The position numbers were made by a program, and so were the translations under genes. Of a DNA stretch of 64,000 nt, positions 22,557 to 33,926 are shown piece by piece. The notes below the pieces were generated by a model, which had not been told where the DNA came from, ran no database searches, and saw nothing but the letters and a program-made list of their open reading frames with translations. Source of the DNA: Macrocybe gigantea (Eukaryota; Basidiomycota; Agaricomycetes; Agaricales; Callistosporiaceae); contig SJRY01000261.1 in NCBI GenBank assembly GCA_011319805.1, forward strand, positions 186,001 to 250,000, in the 5' to 3' direction. The stretch's first letter is position 1. Every line of letters starts with the position of its first letter.

Positions 22557-22787
22557 CGTCGACAACAGCTTTGACAGTGCGAACGTTCACCATCCAGTAG
22601 GTGTAATGACGTTTGTAAACAAGCAAAAGACAATAGTTTCAAATAATGGTCATTAGGAGACAACAACCCCATTTGGTCAAGTCGATACTTAAAACGGACG
22701 ATGTCCATCACAAAAAGTGTATGACATTGACAATAAAAAATGCGAGACTGCATATCTAAGCAAATGGGGTGGTCCAACAAATTCGAA

Positions 22788-23237
22788 TTAGAAACCGGCA
22801 TTGATAGGAGAGCAGCCAAGAGAAACGGCATGACCATCTAGCGAAAGAAAAAATTAGTAAATTGAAAGAAAGGAAAGAGCAAAATGAAAAATAGAATTAC
22901 GGAAATTGTTCTCTTTGCAGCAGACAGGTTTCGAGGAGCTATACAAGGTAGTAAGGTAAGAAATTCATCTAAGAATCAGGAAAACAAAAGAAACGAACCA
23001 TGAAGCACCATTGCCAACACCAATAGCAGTGACGGGACTGCAGTTCAGACCGACTTGACCGGTGAAATCTTGAGCAGATGCACCGACGAGAGCGAAGATG
23101 GCAGAAGCGGCTGCGGAGTGGGAGTTATGGAGCTCCTGGCAGCACTGGATTGGGCCAGTGTTGCAGGTGGGTTCACCGCCGGCGAGGACGGATAGAGCGA
23201 GAGAGGCGGCTGTGAGGAGGGAGAGCTTGGAGAACAT
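22788..23237 (-). CDS. Class I hydrophobin, copy 1 (minus strand)
   Basis: Three exons: 22999-23237, 22901-22938 and 22788-22837, with two introns of about 60 nt. The 108-residue product has a signal peptide (MFSKLSLLTAASLALSVLAG) and eight cysteines in the class I order: TCNTGPIQCC (C-X6-CC), 32 residues, NCSP, 13 residues, CSSKPVCC (C-X5-CC), 13 residues, GCSPIN. Hydrophobins are secreted and self-assemble into amphipathic films on aerial hyphae and fruit bodies. Every base from 38 nt before the ATG through the TA of the stop matches copy 2; the stop is TAA here and TAG in copy 2. A TATAAAA box is at 23299-23305. Confidence 0.95.
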
Positions 23238-23275
23238 TTTCTAGTATGAAGTTGAGTTGGTCTGTTCGACTGAAG
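22789..23275. repeat. Left arm of a perfect 487-bp inverted repeat
   Basis: Reverse complement of 23951-24437. Compared base by base, I found no mismatch over 487 positions, introns included. It covers 38 bp of 5' leader plus the whole hydrophobin CDS up to the second base of the stop codon. The flanks do not match. Confidence 0.95.
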
Positions 23276-23950
23276 GGAATGTCCAATCTCAGCGCCCCTT
23301 TTATACATTATCCCCCGTCAAGTCACGGCGAACTGTCTCTCAACTCATTCCACCAAGGGGTTTACGGCGTGACGCATCACTCGGGAATAATAGAAGATGG
23401 AAGAAAGGAGCCGCACGGTCATGCTGCAGGACTTAGCGACCCTTTCCGACAATGTCTTGGCTTGTCTTCTAGTGGGGCACGAGCGAAACGTTGCTGTCCT
23501 CCGTAAGGGCTGTATCTCTGGTCGTGTCATCCCCTTTTCTCTCAGGCCGTCCCGCTCAGCGCTAGCTTGAAAACGTGTACCATTGATCGCAACGAGCCTT
23601 TGTATGTTCCCTGCCGTTTCGCATGTATTTGGATAGCCCATCCTTCAAGTTGCCTGCTCAAATATTGTTGCGGTTATGTAAAGGACATAAGAAACGTCAC
23701 CATGGGGTCGCGTAACCGCATTCGAGTCACCGCTAATGTCTCTGGGTTAGGTCCGTTGGGAATGCGAACGGAAATCAGGAGTTGAATTGTTCCTTCCTGT
23801 TTGGGTCTACAACGGGGAGCACTTTGCCTCATTTGTCCACGAAGTCCTCTCAACGGACATGGGGCTTGTGTGGCAGAAAAAAAAATATGGAATCGGACCA
23901 TCTACCACATGTTTGAGAAACATATAAAAGCCACTCTCAACGACCAACTT
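23276..23950. promoter_or_regulatory. 675-bp spacer: two divergent hydrophobin promoters
   Basis: Unique sequence between the two repeat arms. It holds a TATAAAA for each copy: 23299-23305 on the minus strand (68 bp before that ATG) and 23923-23929 on the plus strand (66 bp before that ATG). Beyond the TATA boxes the two promoter halves show no visible similarity, so the twins may be regulated separately. Confidence 0.7.
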
Positions 23951-24437
23951 CTTCAGTCGAACAGACCAACTCAACTTCATACTAGAAAATGTTCTCCAAG
24001 CTCTCCCTCCTCACAGCCGCCTCTCTCGCTCTATCCGTCCTCGCCGGCGGTGAACCCACCTGCAACACTGGCCCAATCCAGTGCTGCCAGGAGCTCCATA
24101 ACTCCCACTCCGCAGCCGCTTCTGCCATCTTCGCTCTCGTCGGTGCATCTGCTCAAGATTTCACCGGTCAAGTCGGTCTGAACTGCAGTCCCGTCACTGC
24201 TATTGGTGTTGGCAATGGTGCTTCATGGTTCGTTTCTTTTGTTTTCCTGATTCTTAGATGAATTTCTTACCTTACTACCTTGTATAGCTCCTCGAAACCT
24301 GTCTGCTGCAAAGAGAACAATTTCCGTAATTCTATTTTTCATTTTGCTCTTTCCTTTCTTTCAATTTACTAATTTTTTCTTTCGCTAGATGGTCATGCCG
24401 TTTCTCTTGGCTGCTCTCCTATCAATGCCGGTTTCTA
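23951..24437. repeat. Right arm of a perfect 487-bp inverted repeat
   Basis: Mirror copy of 22789-23275 (paired coordinates sum to 47226). Similarity ends abruptly on both sides. Confidence 0.95.
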
Positions 24438-24438
24438 G
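23989..24438 (+). CDS. Class I hydrophobin, copy 2 (plus strand)
   Basis: Same 108-residue protein as copy 1, from exons 23989-24227, 24288-24325 and 24389-24438. Donors are GTTCGT and GTAATT, both off consensus, and both are kept in the twin. The stop is TAG. The two genes are head to head and each has its own TATA box. Identical introns and synonymous sites mean very recent duplication or ongoing gene conversion (inference). Confidence 0.95.
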
Positions 24439-24684
24439 ATAGGTCACTGCTTAGAGTACATTACTCACTTGGATGTATTGTCTCACGTTTAATGATGAAC
24501 GCTCTTCGGCTTCTTTGGTGTCTGGTCATCATAATCATGATGGGAGGGATAAAGCGATGTGCTTGATTCTTGTCATTTGTGACTTGCACGTGATTGGCAG
24601 TGCACTGGACTATTCTTAATGTGAAATAATAGTATCCAGTAGTGCATCGTTTCCTGGTCTTCCTGTCTCCATCTCAACTAAAAT

Positions 24685-27363
24685 ATGTCTTACGACCAGT
24701 ATGCGCAACGTGTAGAGCAGGACCGAGGCGCGCCTCCCAGCGGCAACGATTTGCCGACATATGACGATCTTGCAACCCAGAACGGCCCCAACTCCAGGCT
24801 GGTCCATATCCGTTCAGCGGTCTCAAGTCGCCTCTTCTGACGCATCTATTGCAGGTTTGGTAGATGGAAAAGCTGGATTGAGAAGAGGTAAGCGAAACAG
24901 ATCCGTGTACCATGTGCCTAGGTCACCTTCGCCTATTTATTCGTAGAGCAGCGGAACGGTATGCCGATCTCACACCGGACGAATTGGCTCGCAGGAGACA
25001 AAGAGGATGGGGAAACGATGAGGTCGTACTCCAGGTTCCACTATCGACGTAGGTTTCCGACTAATATAACCACTTTATCGTCAGTATCAATCCAGAGAGA
25101 AAGAGCTACCACCACCACCATCCTCTAATAGCCCGTTGCCATATTTTTCGAACTTGCAAATTCGGACTGACAACTTGACCGCTTCATCCTCACAACCATA
25201 CAAGCCCCGCACGCCTTCGCCTCCTCTACGGCCGCTGCCCTTTGTCAGTCAACGAGTAGAGCCCAGTCAACTGAAACTTAATCAGTTCGGGTCGCGTTTC
25301 CTGCCACACGCGACAGCCCCCATACGATGTCTCCTACCACTGGAGTCTGACAGATTATTGCTCGTCGGCCACGATGAGGGTCTTTCCGTTCTGGACATGT
25401 TTCCGCATGAGTGGACAGAGTCTGGCACGGTCAATGTGAAAGGTCCAGACGAGGCGCAAGCTCGGCTGATCTGGCAAGGCGAAAGGCAAGAAGCTCACTC
25501 TTTCAAGCGTCTTGCGAAAATTAATGTGCTCGTTTTCAGCGTTTACCAGATGTCTCTGCTTGAGATTGATCACACGGTCGATGGGGCACCGCAGGGTGTC
25601 GTCCTCATGCTGGTTGGACCTGAGCCCGATTCAGCCGGCGGAAAGGACACTGACTCCATCAGGGCTCTCAGGATGTACAATCTTGCCAGCCTCATCAGCC
25701 TGGCAAAGTGGGCTATTGGCCAAAAGGTTTGCTTCGTTAGATTCCGCGTTTCTTTAATGTTCAAAGCCTCAATTTTCCAGGGCGTTCGCCCACTGGATTT
25801 ACACCGCCCGCCGAATTGGCAAGTGCAACAGTCTCCATCCAAACGGCACAGGCCTCAAAGCAGTATCGCACGAAGCCTAAAGTCCCTTATCGATGCCCGA
25901 ATCCAGGCCATCACCTGCAGGAAACATCGGCACCGTCATCATACAGCAGTCTGTTGGTGCCTACTGTATCTCGGGAGCTTCCTATAAGCAGCCGCACCCC
26001 AACACCCTCAGGACGTATAACTCCGAACCGAAGGGACCCCGATGAGTCGAGTTGGGACGTGGTAGACGACCTTACACTGCGGTGGGCAACCGACTATGTG
26101 CCTCTTGCCACGCCCGGTTCGCGCCTAGAGAACAGTTCTGTGATCGCATATGCACTATGGAGCGACGAAACGAAAAAAGGGAGAGGTGGCCGTTTGCTTG
26201 CAGTCGCAACCAAGAACAACATTTTGCTTTATGAGACTCCCAAGGGTGAACGCGCATTTCGCTTTGTCAAGGTGAGCCCTTGCGAATCCCGTCTCCGCAT
26301 ATTTTACTCATTCTGGGCGTTATTTTTTGTTCCAATCTCAAGGAGTTTTACACCCCCTTCAGCCACGTAGCATCACGTTCTTCCATCAGTCCGTTCAAGA
26401 AGCGAATCGCAGTCCAACAGAAGTTAGCCCACATCGATTCCATCCGTCATCCCATAGACGATCAGACAGCAACAGCACCACACGGGGAGTGCCTGACTCT
26501 TCTCGAGCTAATGCAGCAACAGGCATGCTAAACTATGGTGTACACCTCAGCTTGTTCGTCGTATTCGACAAAAAAGCCGGATGGATACGCGTGACGGACT
26601 CGGCTGTAGGAGAAATAGAGATAAACGACTCTCTGCAGTGGAGCAGCGACACCCTATCGTCTAGCTCGAACTTGCGATCCCGCGTATCCTTTGAATCCTA
26701 CCACTCTTTGTCACCGAGACAGTCCTCGCCTAAGTGGCTACCTCCGGTGCGGTGCGACGTGCACATGCCGGGGCGCGCCGATCTCACGAGCAGCGTGTAC
26801 CTCCTCACGCGCGGCAAATGCACGCAGATTGTCCCATGCCCGCTCCCCGTAGGGCTGTCCTACCAGCCGTACTGCACCATATCGTGGCACTGTGCGCCCA
26901 CCGGCCTGTCCGCGCGCGTGTGTGAGTTCTCGACGGAGGACGAGTACCAGCCCTGGCCCTTCGTACAGGTTGTCGCGTTCACGGAGGAGGCAGTCGAAGT
27001 GCAGGAGGTCTCGGCCGCGTTCCTCAACGCTAGTGGCGGTGGTCCTGCAGGCAAGGGCAAGTCGAGATCACTCGAGCCCGTGCGCGCGGAGGTGGATGTT
27101 GGAGGAGACACGGGTTCTTGTGCGTCGGTGGGCACTGGGACGATCCGCACCACCTGCTTAACCAGCAGGTCTTGTCGCGATCACAGAGCGCCTCCAGTAC
27201 GACATCTGCGAACAGTTATACGAGCTTGGATACAGACGTGTTACTGGAGAGGATGGAGAGAGAGCGGGGTATGTACGGGTGGTGTCGCAGGGGACTGCAA
27301 GATTGGAGAGTATTCTGGGTTGGAGGCTCGCCTTCGAATCATGACCATGAGGAAAGTGTATAA
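24685..27363 (+). CDS. CNH (citron homology) domain protein, frame interrupted three times
   Basis: Starts MSYDQYAQRVEQDRGAPPSG at 24685. After small exons and a Pro-rich linker the CNH beta-propeller begins: IRCLLPLESDRLLLVGHDEG then LSVLDMFPHEW, RALRMYNLASLISLAKWA, GVRPLDLHRPPNWQVQQSPS, SVIAYALWSDETKKG, LLAVATKNNILLYETPKGER, VHLSLFVVFDKKAGWIRVTD and a conserved end VGGHWDDPHH, MYGWCRRGLQDWRVFWVGG. CNH domains often bind small GTPases; the role of this fungal family is unknown. Reading it through needs three -1 steps: near 25896-25898 (CCC), at 26353-26357 (CCCCC, between EFYTP and LQPRSITF) and at 27112-27114 (GGG, between DT and GFLCVGGHWD). Either the assembly lost a base at each site, or this copy is a recent pseudogene. 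Confidence 0.75.
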
Positions 27364-27657
27364 CAGCGCCAGCTATCGGACTTGTTTTCTCGCTGTCGAC
27401 CATGATAGGATTAACAAAAGACTTGACTAGTGTACAGACTATATATTGGATGGATCCGTGCCAAGACAAAAAATGAGTGCGTAGGTTTTTGTAAACCTAT
27501 TCCATCCCGCCTAGGGGCACTGAACTAGAAAAAGTCGACTGAATAGGTAGAGGTCCTGTATGGAATAGACCAAAACACAAATATTCAAAGAAGAGAGCGT
27601 AAATAAAAAGTCCGTCGTTTTCATAATGAACAAGACAAGAAGAAATAAAGTCCCGTG

Positions 27658-30600
27658 TTATGTCGTGGCGTTCGCTGCTCTAGTCGAGTCCGAGGCGGAT
27701 TGCACCAGTCGTCCAGGAGTGGATTGCGGTTTGCGGATGACGACGAACGATCGCGTGGGTTGCGTCGTCGACGACCCTGCGCCAATACCTCCCAACTCTT
27801 CGTCGATAGGAGGAACGGCGGGCGCCGCAGGGGCTGAAGGGTTCTCGCTGCTATGCGCACGGTTGCGGCCCAGGCGAAACCAGTGTTTCTTCTTGGGTCG
27901 GCCCTCGTCCTCAGTGTCATCATCGCCGGACACTGGCAAAGTGATCACGGGCGGGCGTAGTCCAGCGCTGCTGGATTCAGCGAGTTGCTGCTGTGGTTGC
28001 GATGGTGGATGGAGTGATTGTGGCTGTTGCGCCTGTTGCTGCTGGTGAACTCTCGTCGGGGTTAAAGCATGCAGCGACGCAAGAATGCTTGCATCCTCGA
28101 TGATCGCGGTTTGGGATTTGGTTCTGATATGCGATGGCTGCATCGCTCCAGGAGGCAGGGCCGAATAATCTTGTTGATGTCTGGGTACGTTCGACAGGGA
28201 AGGCGGGGGGGAATCGTCATCGTCGAGTATGTTCGGCGGCAACACCTGGCTCTGCTGTCCTATCGAAGGGAACGTATGCGTCGAGCCTGACGTGATAGCA
28301 TAGGGAGTGTCTATATGAGAACGTCCACCGCCAACCCTCGAGAAGCCAGACTGAGCAACGGTTGAGGTGGATTGTGAAGGCTTAGGAGCATTTACTGGTG
28401 AAGGCACGTCATTCTGCACAGGCACATAGCCAGCGGACCGGGGCAAGCGCTGCCATGCACCCATAATGAAGCCCTCGTCGTCTTCGTCTTCCTTGTAGGG
28501 ACGCATAGCATGTTCGGGTTTCAACACGGACGGAGGAGGACCAGAATGCGTCGATCCTTTCCTCGAATCGGTGCTACCCATGAATCGCGCTGTGGGCGAA
28601 CCGGAGCCCGGAGGAGGCGGGAATGCAGGGGGACATAGGACGATCCGTCCGAGTCGTGATGTTCATGTTGGGATCGCAGCTCCGTCGCTTTGTACGGGTC
28701 ATTGTGTGGACGTTTCTGCTGACGATGGCGGCGTTTATTCCGACGGGGTCCGCAACAACCAAGGAGTCCGCAAGCACCAAGAAGTCCACTATCCACGACG
28801 TGCCTACTACGATCAAAACCTATGCCACCAATTATGCGGACAAAGGCTTCAGTCATCTTGATGAAGAGCATGAGCAACAAGGCCAAGTAGACGAGTGCCA
28901 ATATAATGAGAATCCCGTACGCAACCCATCCACCTGCTCCATCGTCGATTGAAACCTGAAGAAGAAAATCAATGCTCAAGGAACTCAATGCCAGAATTCT
29001 GGAGCAACCCACAGTCGGAGTCAGAATAACTAGGAGCACGGCGATAACAATCCTGGCTACGCAGAACAAGAAACTGATCAACCCCATGCTGGCTCCCGCG
29101 CCCCAGGGCAACCATACACTCGTGACGAGGGCAGAAATAACTTCCACTACGAGTATGATAATCGCTTGGGCGGTCCCGCTTTTCTGTCCCGCACCGACTG
29201 TGACGCCGAATGCTAAATTTGTTGCAAAGAAAAGGCAGGCGAACATTTGCGATCCGTGGCGGTAGTGGTTGTACAGAGGTCCAAACGATAGCAACGTGCG
29301 AGTCTCGTCGTACAGCTTGTTGGTAGTGGTCAACGTCACGCGGAGAACGAGGGCCGCCGGTATAATGACAGAAAACAGAGCGAACGAAAGGCCGGCGAGA
29401 GCGATGGAGGTCAGAGATGCGTCAGACCGGCGCATCGTCATTTGATAGCAAGAGAAGATGGTGACGGGAAGATGAAAGAGGATAAGAATTCGGACAAGAT
29501 TTCCGTATAGAACGCTGACATGAAAAGACCCGCCGTCGATGCGGATCCTCCACCACGACCTCATACCGCGTTCGCCGCCTGGTCCTGTCGACAGAGGAAG
29601 CCCAAACTTGGAATTGGGTCTGAAGAGTCCAGAACCAAGGGTATTTTGGGCATTAAGAGATTTAGTTTCGTCCGACGCCACTGCCGTCTCATCGGAAGTA
29701 TCTTTGTTTGCGCTGGTGAACCCTGGGCTTCGAGTTCCAGGCAGACGAGGAACGGCGTTCGGGCCAAAATTTGACGAGCTTCCGGAGAATATCATGCAGG
29801 CGACATGATCGATGAACCAGATGAAGACAGAGACGACAATCGTACCGGCAATTATGCCGAGGAATAAAATAAGGCATGTTGGGAACAGATCTTGAGGGCG
29901 AATGCCGATGGTGTATGCAAACGAGGCCATCCCTTGGGTTGCATTTTCAGGTAACATGAAAAGGGTATTTGGTATGGATGGATCAAGGTACAAAGGCGAC
30001 GAGCTATCTGCAATCTGGTCGGCAAAGTTAGAAGGTGGAGAGAACGGTGGAGTGGATAGTGGATCCCAATGGTGCGTTTGAGACGAGGGTATTAGAGTAG
30101 TGTCTGGAAATCAATCTAGTCAGTCAGTCTAGTTATTTGAATGGATGCGACGCACTATAAGTTAAGGTAGCCCATGCCGTTTGGGTAAGCAAGGGATCTA
30201 AGAGAAGGGGTCATTAAGCAATTGATTCCGGTCCCTTATTCGATTGCACAGCTCACAGACGAAGCGGGGCCAGTTCACAGCCACCATGGCAAGGACTGAA
30301 CACCATTGCGTATGGAACATGATGTCCCTCATGGATGGAGTGCCTAGGTACAAGATGGGTCAGATTGAGGTAGAGAGGCTAGGTTGCACGTAGATTTGCA
30401 TACAGAATCTTAACAGGGCAGGCGAAGTTGCGAATCTCTCTCCACTTATGGCACTGGCTAAGATATAGCCAGCACTTTGAGCCCTGGACCATATACCCCT
30501 TTCGTGTCGCGTGATGCCACGCCCCCAGGCAGATACGATTCGTGCAATGCCGACGACTACCCAGTAGGCGATGGTTAAACCAACTGTGGACCAGAATATG

Positions 30601-31233
30601 ATTTTGGCATTGCCATAGGGTGAGCCGAGTTTTGCATGAAGTGGAGTTGTCGCGACATCAATGCAAAAAAGGTCGCTGGTGAAGGTGTCCACAGCGCGAA
30701 GTCGCGTCGTTAAGGTGGTCAGCGAGCGATGATTTCCTAAAGGTATTGTAGACCCAAGGGCGAACGGGCCCGCAGCAATCGGACAGTATGTGAGATTCGG
30801 GTTGTCGAGGGTTGGGAGAGGAGATGGTGGACGAATGTCCAAGCAGAAATACGAGCTATTCGACCACGCGTTCAATGTCAGTACCGACGTGGAGGTGAAG
30901 AGTGTAGCTTAAAAGGGGCATCAAGTTTGAGACTGGAGTTGAATGATGTGGTGAGAAAGCGCTATTACCAAGACTTGAACTCTTATTTGTAAAACCCTGT
31001 ATATCTTGGGGAGCGGTCCCTATTACAGTGAGGTTTAGGTACTTGTTGAAACTTTCGTCCCGACCGATTTGAGCGTATACGGTGGAGATGTCAATCTTTT
31101 GCGTCACATTGCCGTTGTCAGGATCAAAGCAATCGGTGAACGGTAGGCTCGCGGGTTCGGCAAGCGCCCTGGGGACAAGAAAGAGACAAACGAGGGTGAT
31201 GAGAGAGCGGGGAATGGAGGAGAGGGAGTGCAT
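27658..31233 (-). CDS. Fungal TRP-like ion channel / FLC family protein with ML-like lumenal domain
   Basis: Starts at 31233 with a signal peptide (MHSLSSIPRSLITLVCLFLV). The lumenal part has FTDCFDPDNGNVTQKIDIS, YLNLTVIG and SYFCLDIRPPSPLP, typical of the ML-like TRP_N domain, with several N-glycosylation sites. Many transmembrane helices follow (for example WSTVGLTIAYWVVVGIARIV, LFPTCLILFLGIIAGTIVVS, AYGILIILALVYLALLLMLF). A polar cytosolic tail with poly-Gln ends at 27658. Fungal members (Flc, Pkd2, Spray) act in calcium and cell-wall signalling at plasma or internal membranes. A C5 run (28628-28632) breaks the frame between SSYV and PPAFPPPPGSGSPTARFMG; six Cs would restore the family-like reading, so a base is probably missing. 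Confidence 0.82.
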
Positions 31234-31381
31234 CGTGTCCCGCGACGATGGCCTGGTCTCAGGCTGTTGCCTGAGTGTGCGGCTGTGGCCTTGCGGCGAC
31301 CACGAGCGTCGGAAACAAATCCTTGCTTATGTCAGCCACTCTCTGCTAAATCTGGCTACTAATCCCTCGAACGCGCTGTTC
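31234..31381. promoter_or_regulatory. Divergent promoter, TRP-like channel / GatB
   Basis: Only 148 bp separate the two start codons, so both promoters must share this DNA. No TATA box is visible. Confidence 0.5.
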
Positions 31382-33611
31382 ATGCTGGGCCCTCTCCGCC
31401 AATGCCGTCTGTACCGCCGCCGTCTCTTTCATGATGTTCGCGTCTATAAACACGATGAACGGTGGCCAGGCTGGCAGATTATTATCGGTATTGAGACGCA
31501 TGCCCAGATAAAGTCGCGTCAGAAACTGTTCTCTGGTAAGCCTCAAGTCTACGTCTTACAGTCGGTGACTTAGCATCTCAATAGAAGCCTTTACGTCGGG
31601 ATTGGGCGAAAGTCCGAATGTCAACGTTTCTCCATTCGATGCCGCGTTCCCAGGCACTTTGCCTGTAAGTTGACGGTGTTGAAACAGTTGAGCCGCTCAT
31701 CGCGCAAAATCCTAGAAATTAAACCAGAAATGTGTTGATTTGGCACTGCGAACAGCCGTAGCACTTCGATGTGAAATACAACAACGGTCTTCCTTTGATA
31801 GAAAGCACTATTTTTACTCGGACCTGCCTTCAGGATACCAAATAACGCAGCAATACGGTATTCATTCGTCGGCCATTGCTTCTTCTTATTCCGTGATTGA
31901 AAGGAAATTCCCCAAATGTAGCCCCCATAGCACGCACTGGAGATCTGTCCATCGCGACCCCTGGCATTTTGCCATTTTCTGTCAGAATCAAACAGATTCA
32001 ACTCGAACAGGTACTCTCCATTTGCCTGTCTCCATGTTCTTTCCCCAATATCTTGATCACCAAGGACACGGGGAAGTCCACTCACGATCCGAGGAGAGAT
32101 ATTGCCCTCATTGACCTTAACCGGGCTGGGACTGGTCTGATGGAAATCGTCTCTGAACCCGATATGCGGTGTGCTGCATTTATTCTTCAATTGTTTCGAC
32201 TCTCACATCTGATTGATAAAAATTCTTTGTCAGTTCTCCGGAAGAAGCAGGAGCATACGTCAAGACACTGCAGTCCGTCTTGCGCGCTGTTGGGGCGAGC
32301 GATGGTAACATGGAAGAGGTATTTTTGGCGGTCACCCTCTTTCATCTCTTTTGTCTCTTAACTGGGAAAAGGGCTCTTTCAGGTGTGATGTAAACGTCTC
32401 TGTGAACCGTGTTGGTCAACCCCCGGCACGCGATGTGAAATCAAGAACCTGAACAGCGTCAGGTTCATGATGGCTGCTATCAGTGAAGTAATCTCGATTA
32501 CAGTCAGCTTCGCTTGTCTAATGTGCGCGCTTTCATCCTTCCAGAGTACGAAATTGAACGGCAGCGTGAAATCATAGAATCTGCGGATGACACAAACATG
32601 GCCGCAGTCCCTCAGGAAACGCGAGGCTGGGATGAATGGTCCTTCAAGACCTTCAAACTCCGTTCCAAAGAAGATGCCCCAGACTACAGATATATGCCGG
32701 ACCCAAACCTTGGTACACTGATTCTCGCCGACGTACGCCGACTGCACCATCAGCTTTGTTCTCGATCTATGCCAATTTCTCCTTTAACAGAAACGCATTC
32801 AAAAATTCGTGAATCACTTCCGGAACTCCCGTGGGATACTCGAAAGCGTCTGAAGGAGTCGTACGGTCTGTCAGCCAAGGACATTGATGTGCTTCTCGTC
32901 GTAGACAGTCAAAAGGAAGTAGCGTTCGATGGAGAACCTATGTCTGGCGATGCCGTCTCATACTTTGACAGCATATGCAATCGTGATGGAGAGATGGTGA
33001 ACAGCAAGAGTTCCAAACGAACCCCGAAGATGGTTGCTAATTGGTAAAGAAGTGTTTTTCTTTTTTTTTTTTGAGCTGGTTCACTGCATCGCTGACCATT
33101 TTCATGTTAACAGGATGCTGCATGAGCTGATGGGCCAGCTCGGCGTCCGCAAGATAAACTTTCGTGATAATCCCCTTTCATCGGCACAACTGGGTGGGCT
33201 GATTGATCTGGTCGCAGACCGCATTGTCACAAGTGAGCTAGATATGTCCGCCGCCATCCTTTTAGCTCTAAACAAGCTTCATTGGATCTAGGAGACTCTG
33301 GCAAACTCATTCTTGGTCATATGCTGGACCGTCCATCACAAGCATCGGCCAGAGAGATCGCCGAACAGCTAGAAGTCATTGCCTTCTCCCAGTCATCAGT
33401 CGGTGGCATATCAGATGCGGAAGTGGCCTCTGAGCTAGAGAGACTGTGCCACATTGCTATGTCTGAGATGCCTCAGCAAGTGACCGCTGTGAAAGAGGGC
33501 CATAAAAACGTGCTGGACAGAATTCTCGGCAGAGTAATGAAAGACAGTAGAGGCCGGGCCGATCCCCTCCGTGTTAGAACAATCCTAGAAGAATTGATAC
33601 TGAGGGATTGA
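31382..33611 (+). CDS. PET112: Glutamyl-tRNA(Gln) amidotransferase subunit B, mitochondrial
   Basis: Starts [20 protein letters not shown] at 31382, an Arg-rich presequence. The GatB signature begins at once: [20 protein letters not shown]. Later exons give [82 protein letters not shown] and a C-terminal YqeY-like helical domain ([20 protein letters not shown]). With GatA and GatF it converts Glu-tRNA(Gln) to Gln-tRNA(Gln) in mitochondria. About ten exons with short introns. I see no frame break. Length (about 500 residues) is normal for the family. Confidence 0.92.
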
Positions 33612-33926
33612 CTATTTTAATGAAACATTCATAAAAGCATAATATCAAGAACAGCCTCTCCGGATCAAAGAAGCGGTGACGATGAGCCATTCACGACCAT
33701 CATAAACCTAGTCCGATTTAATTCTGCTGAGAGCACAGTATACAACGGAAATTAAAACAACACAAGAGCAGAAAGAAATAGAGATACACAGCAGTCCATG
33801 CACTGAGGGGCAACTGTCAATGTGATACGTGTGTCTGAGTTGTGGACTGAAAAAGATCTGAAGCCCTCTTTCCATCCTCTTCGCAAGATGGGGTCGTATT
33901 TCGTGTGCATCCTTGGATTCTGCTTT

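Noticed and set aside
22789..24437. Inverted repeat as a transposon with terminal repeats
   Set aside because: The arms are complete hydrophobin genes with introns, the spacer has no transposase, and no target-site duplication is visible at the ends.
26353..26357. Programmed ribosomal frameshifting as cause of the frame breaks
   Set aside because: Too many unrelated genes are affected, at different C/G runs without shared slippery sequence; missing bases explain all of them more simply.
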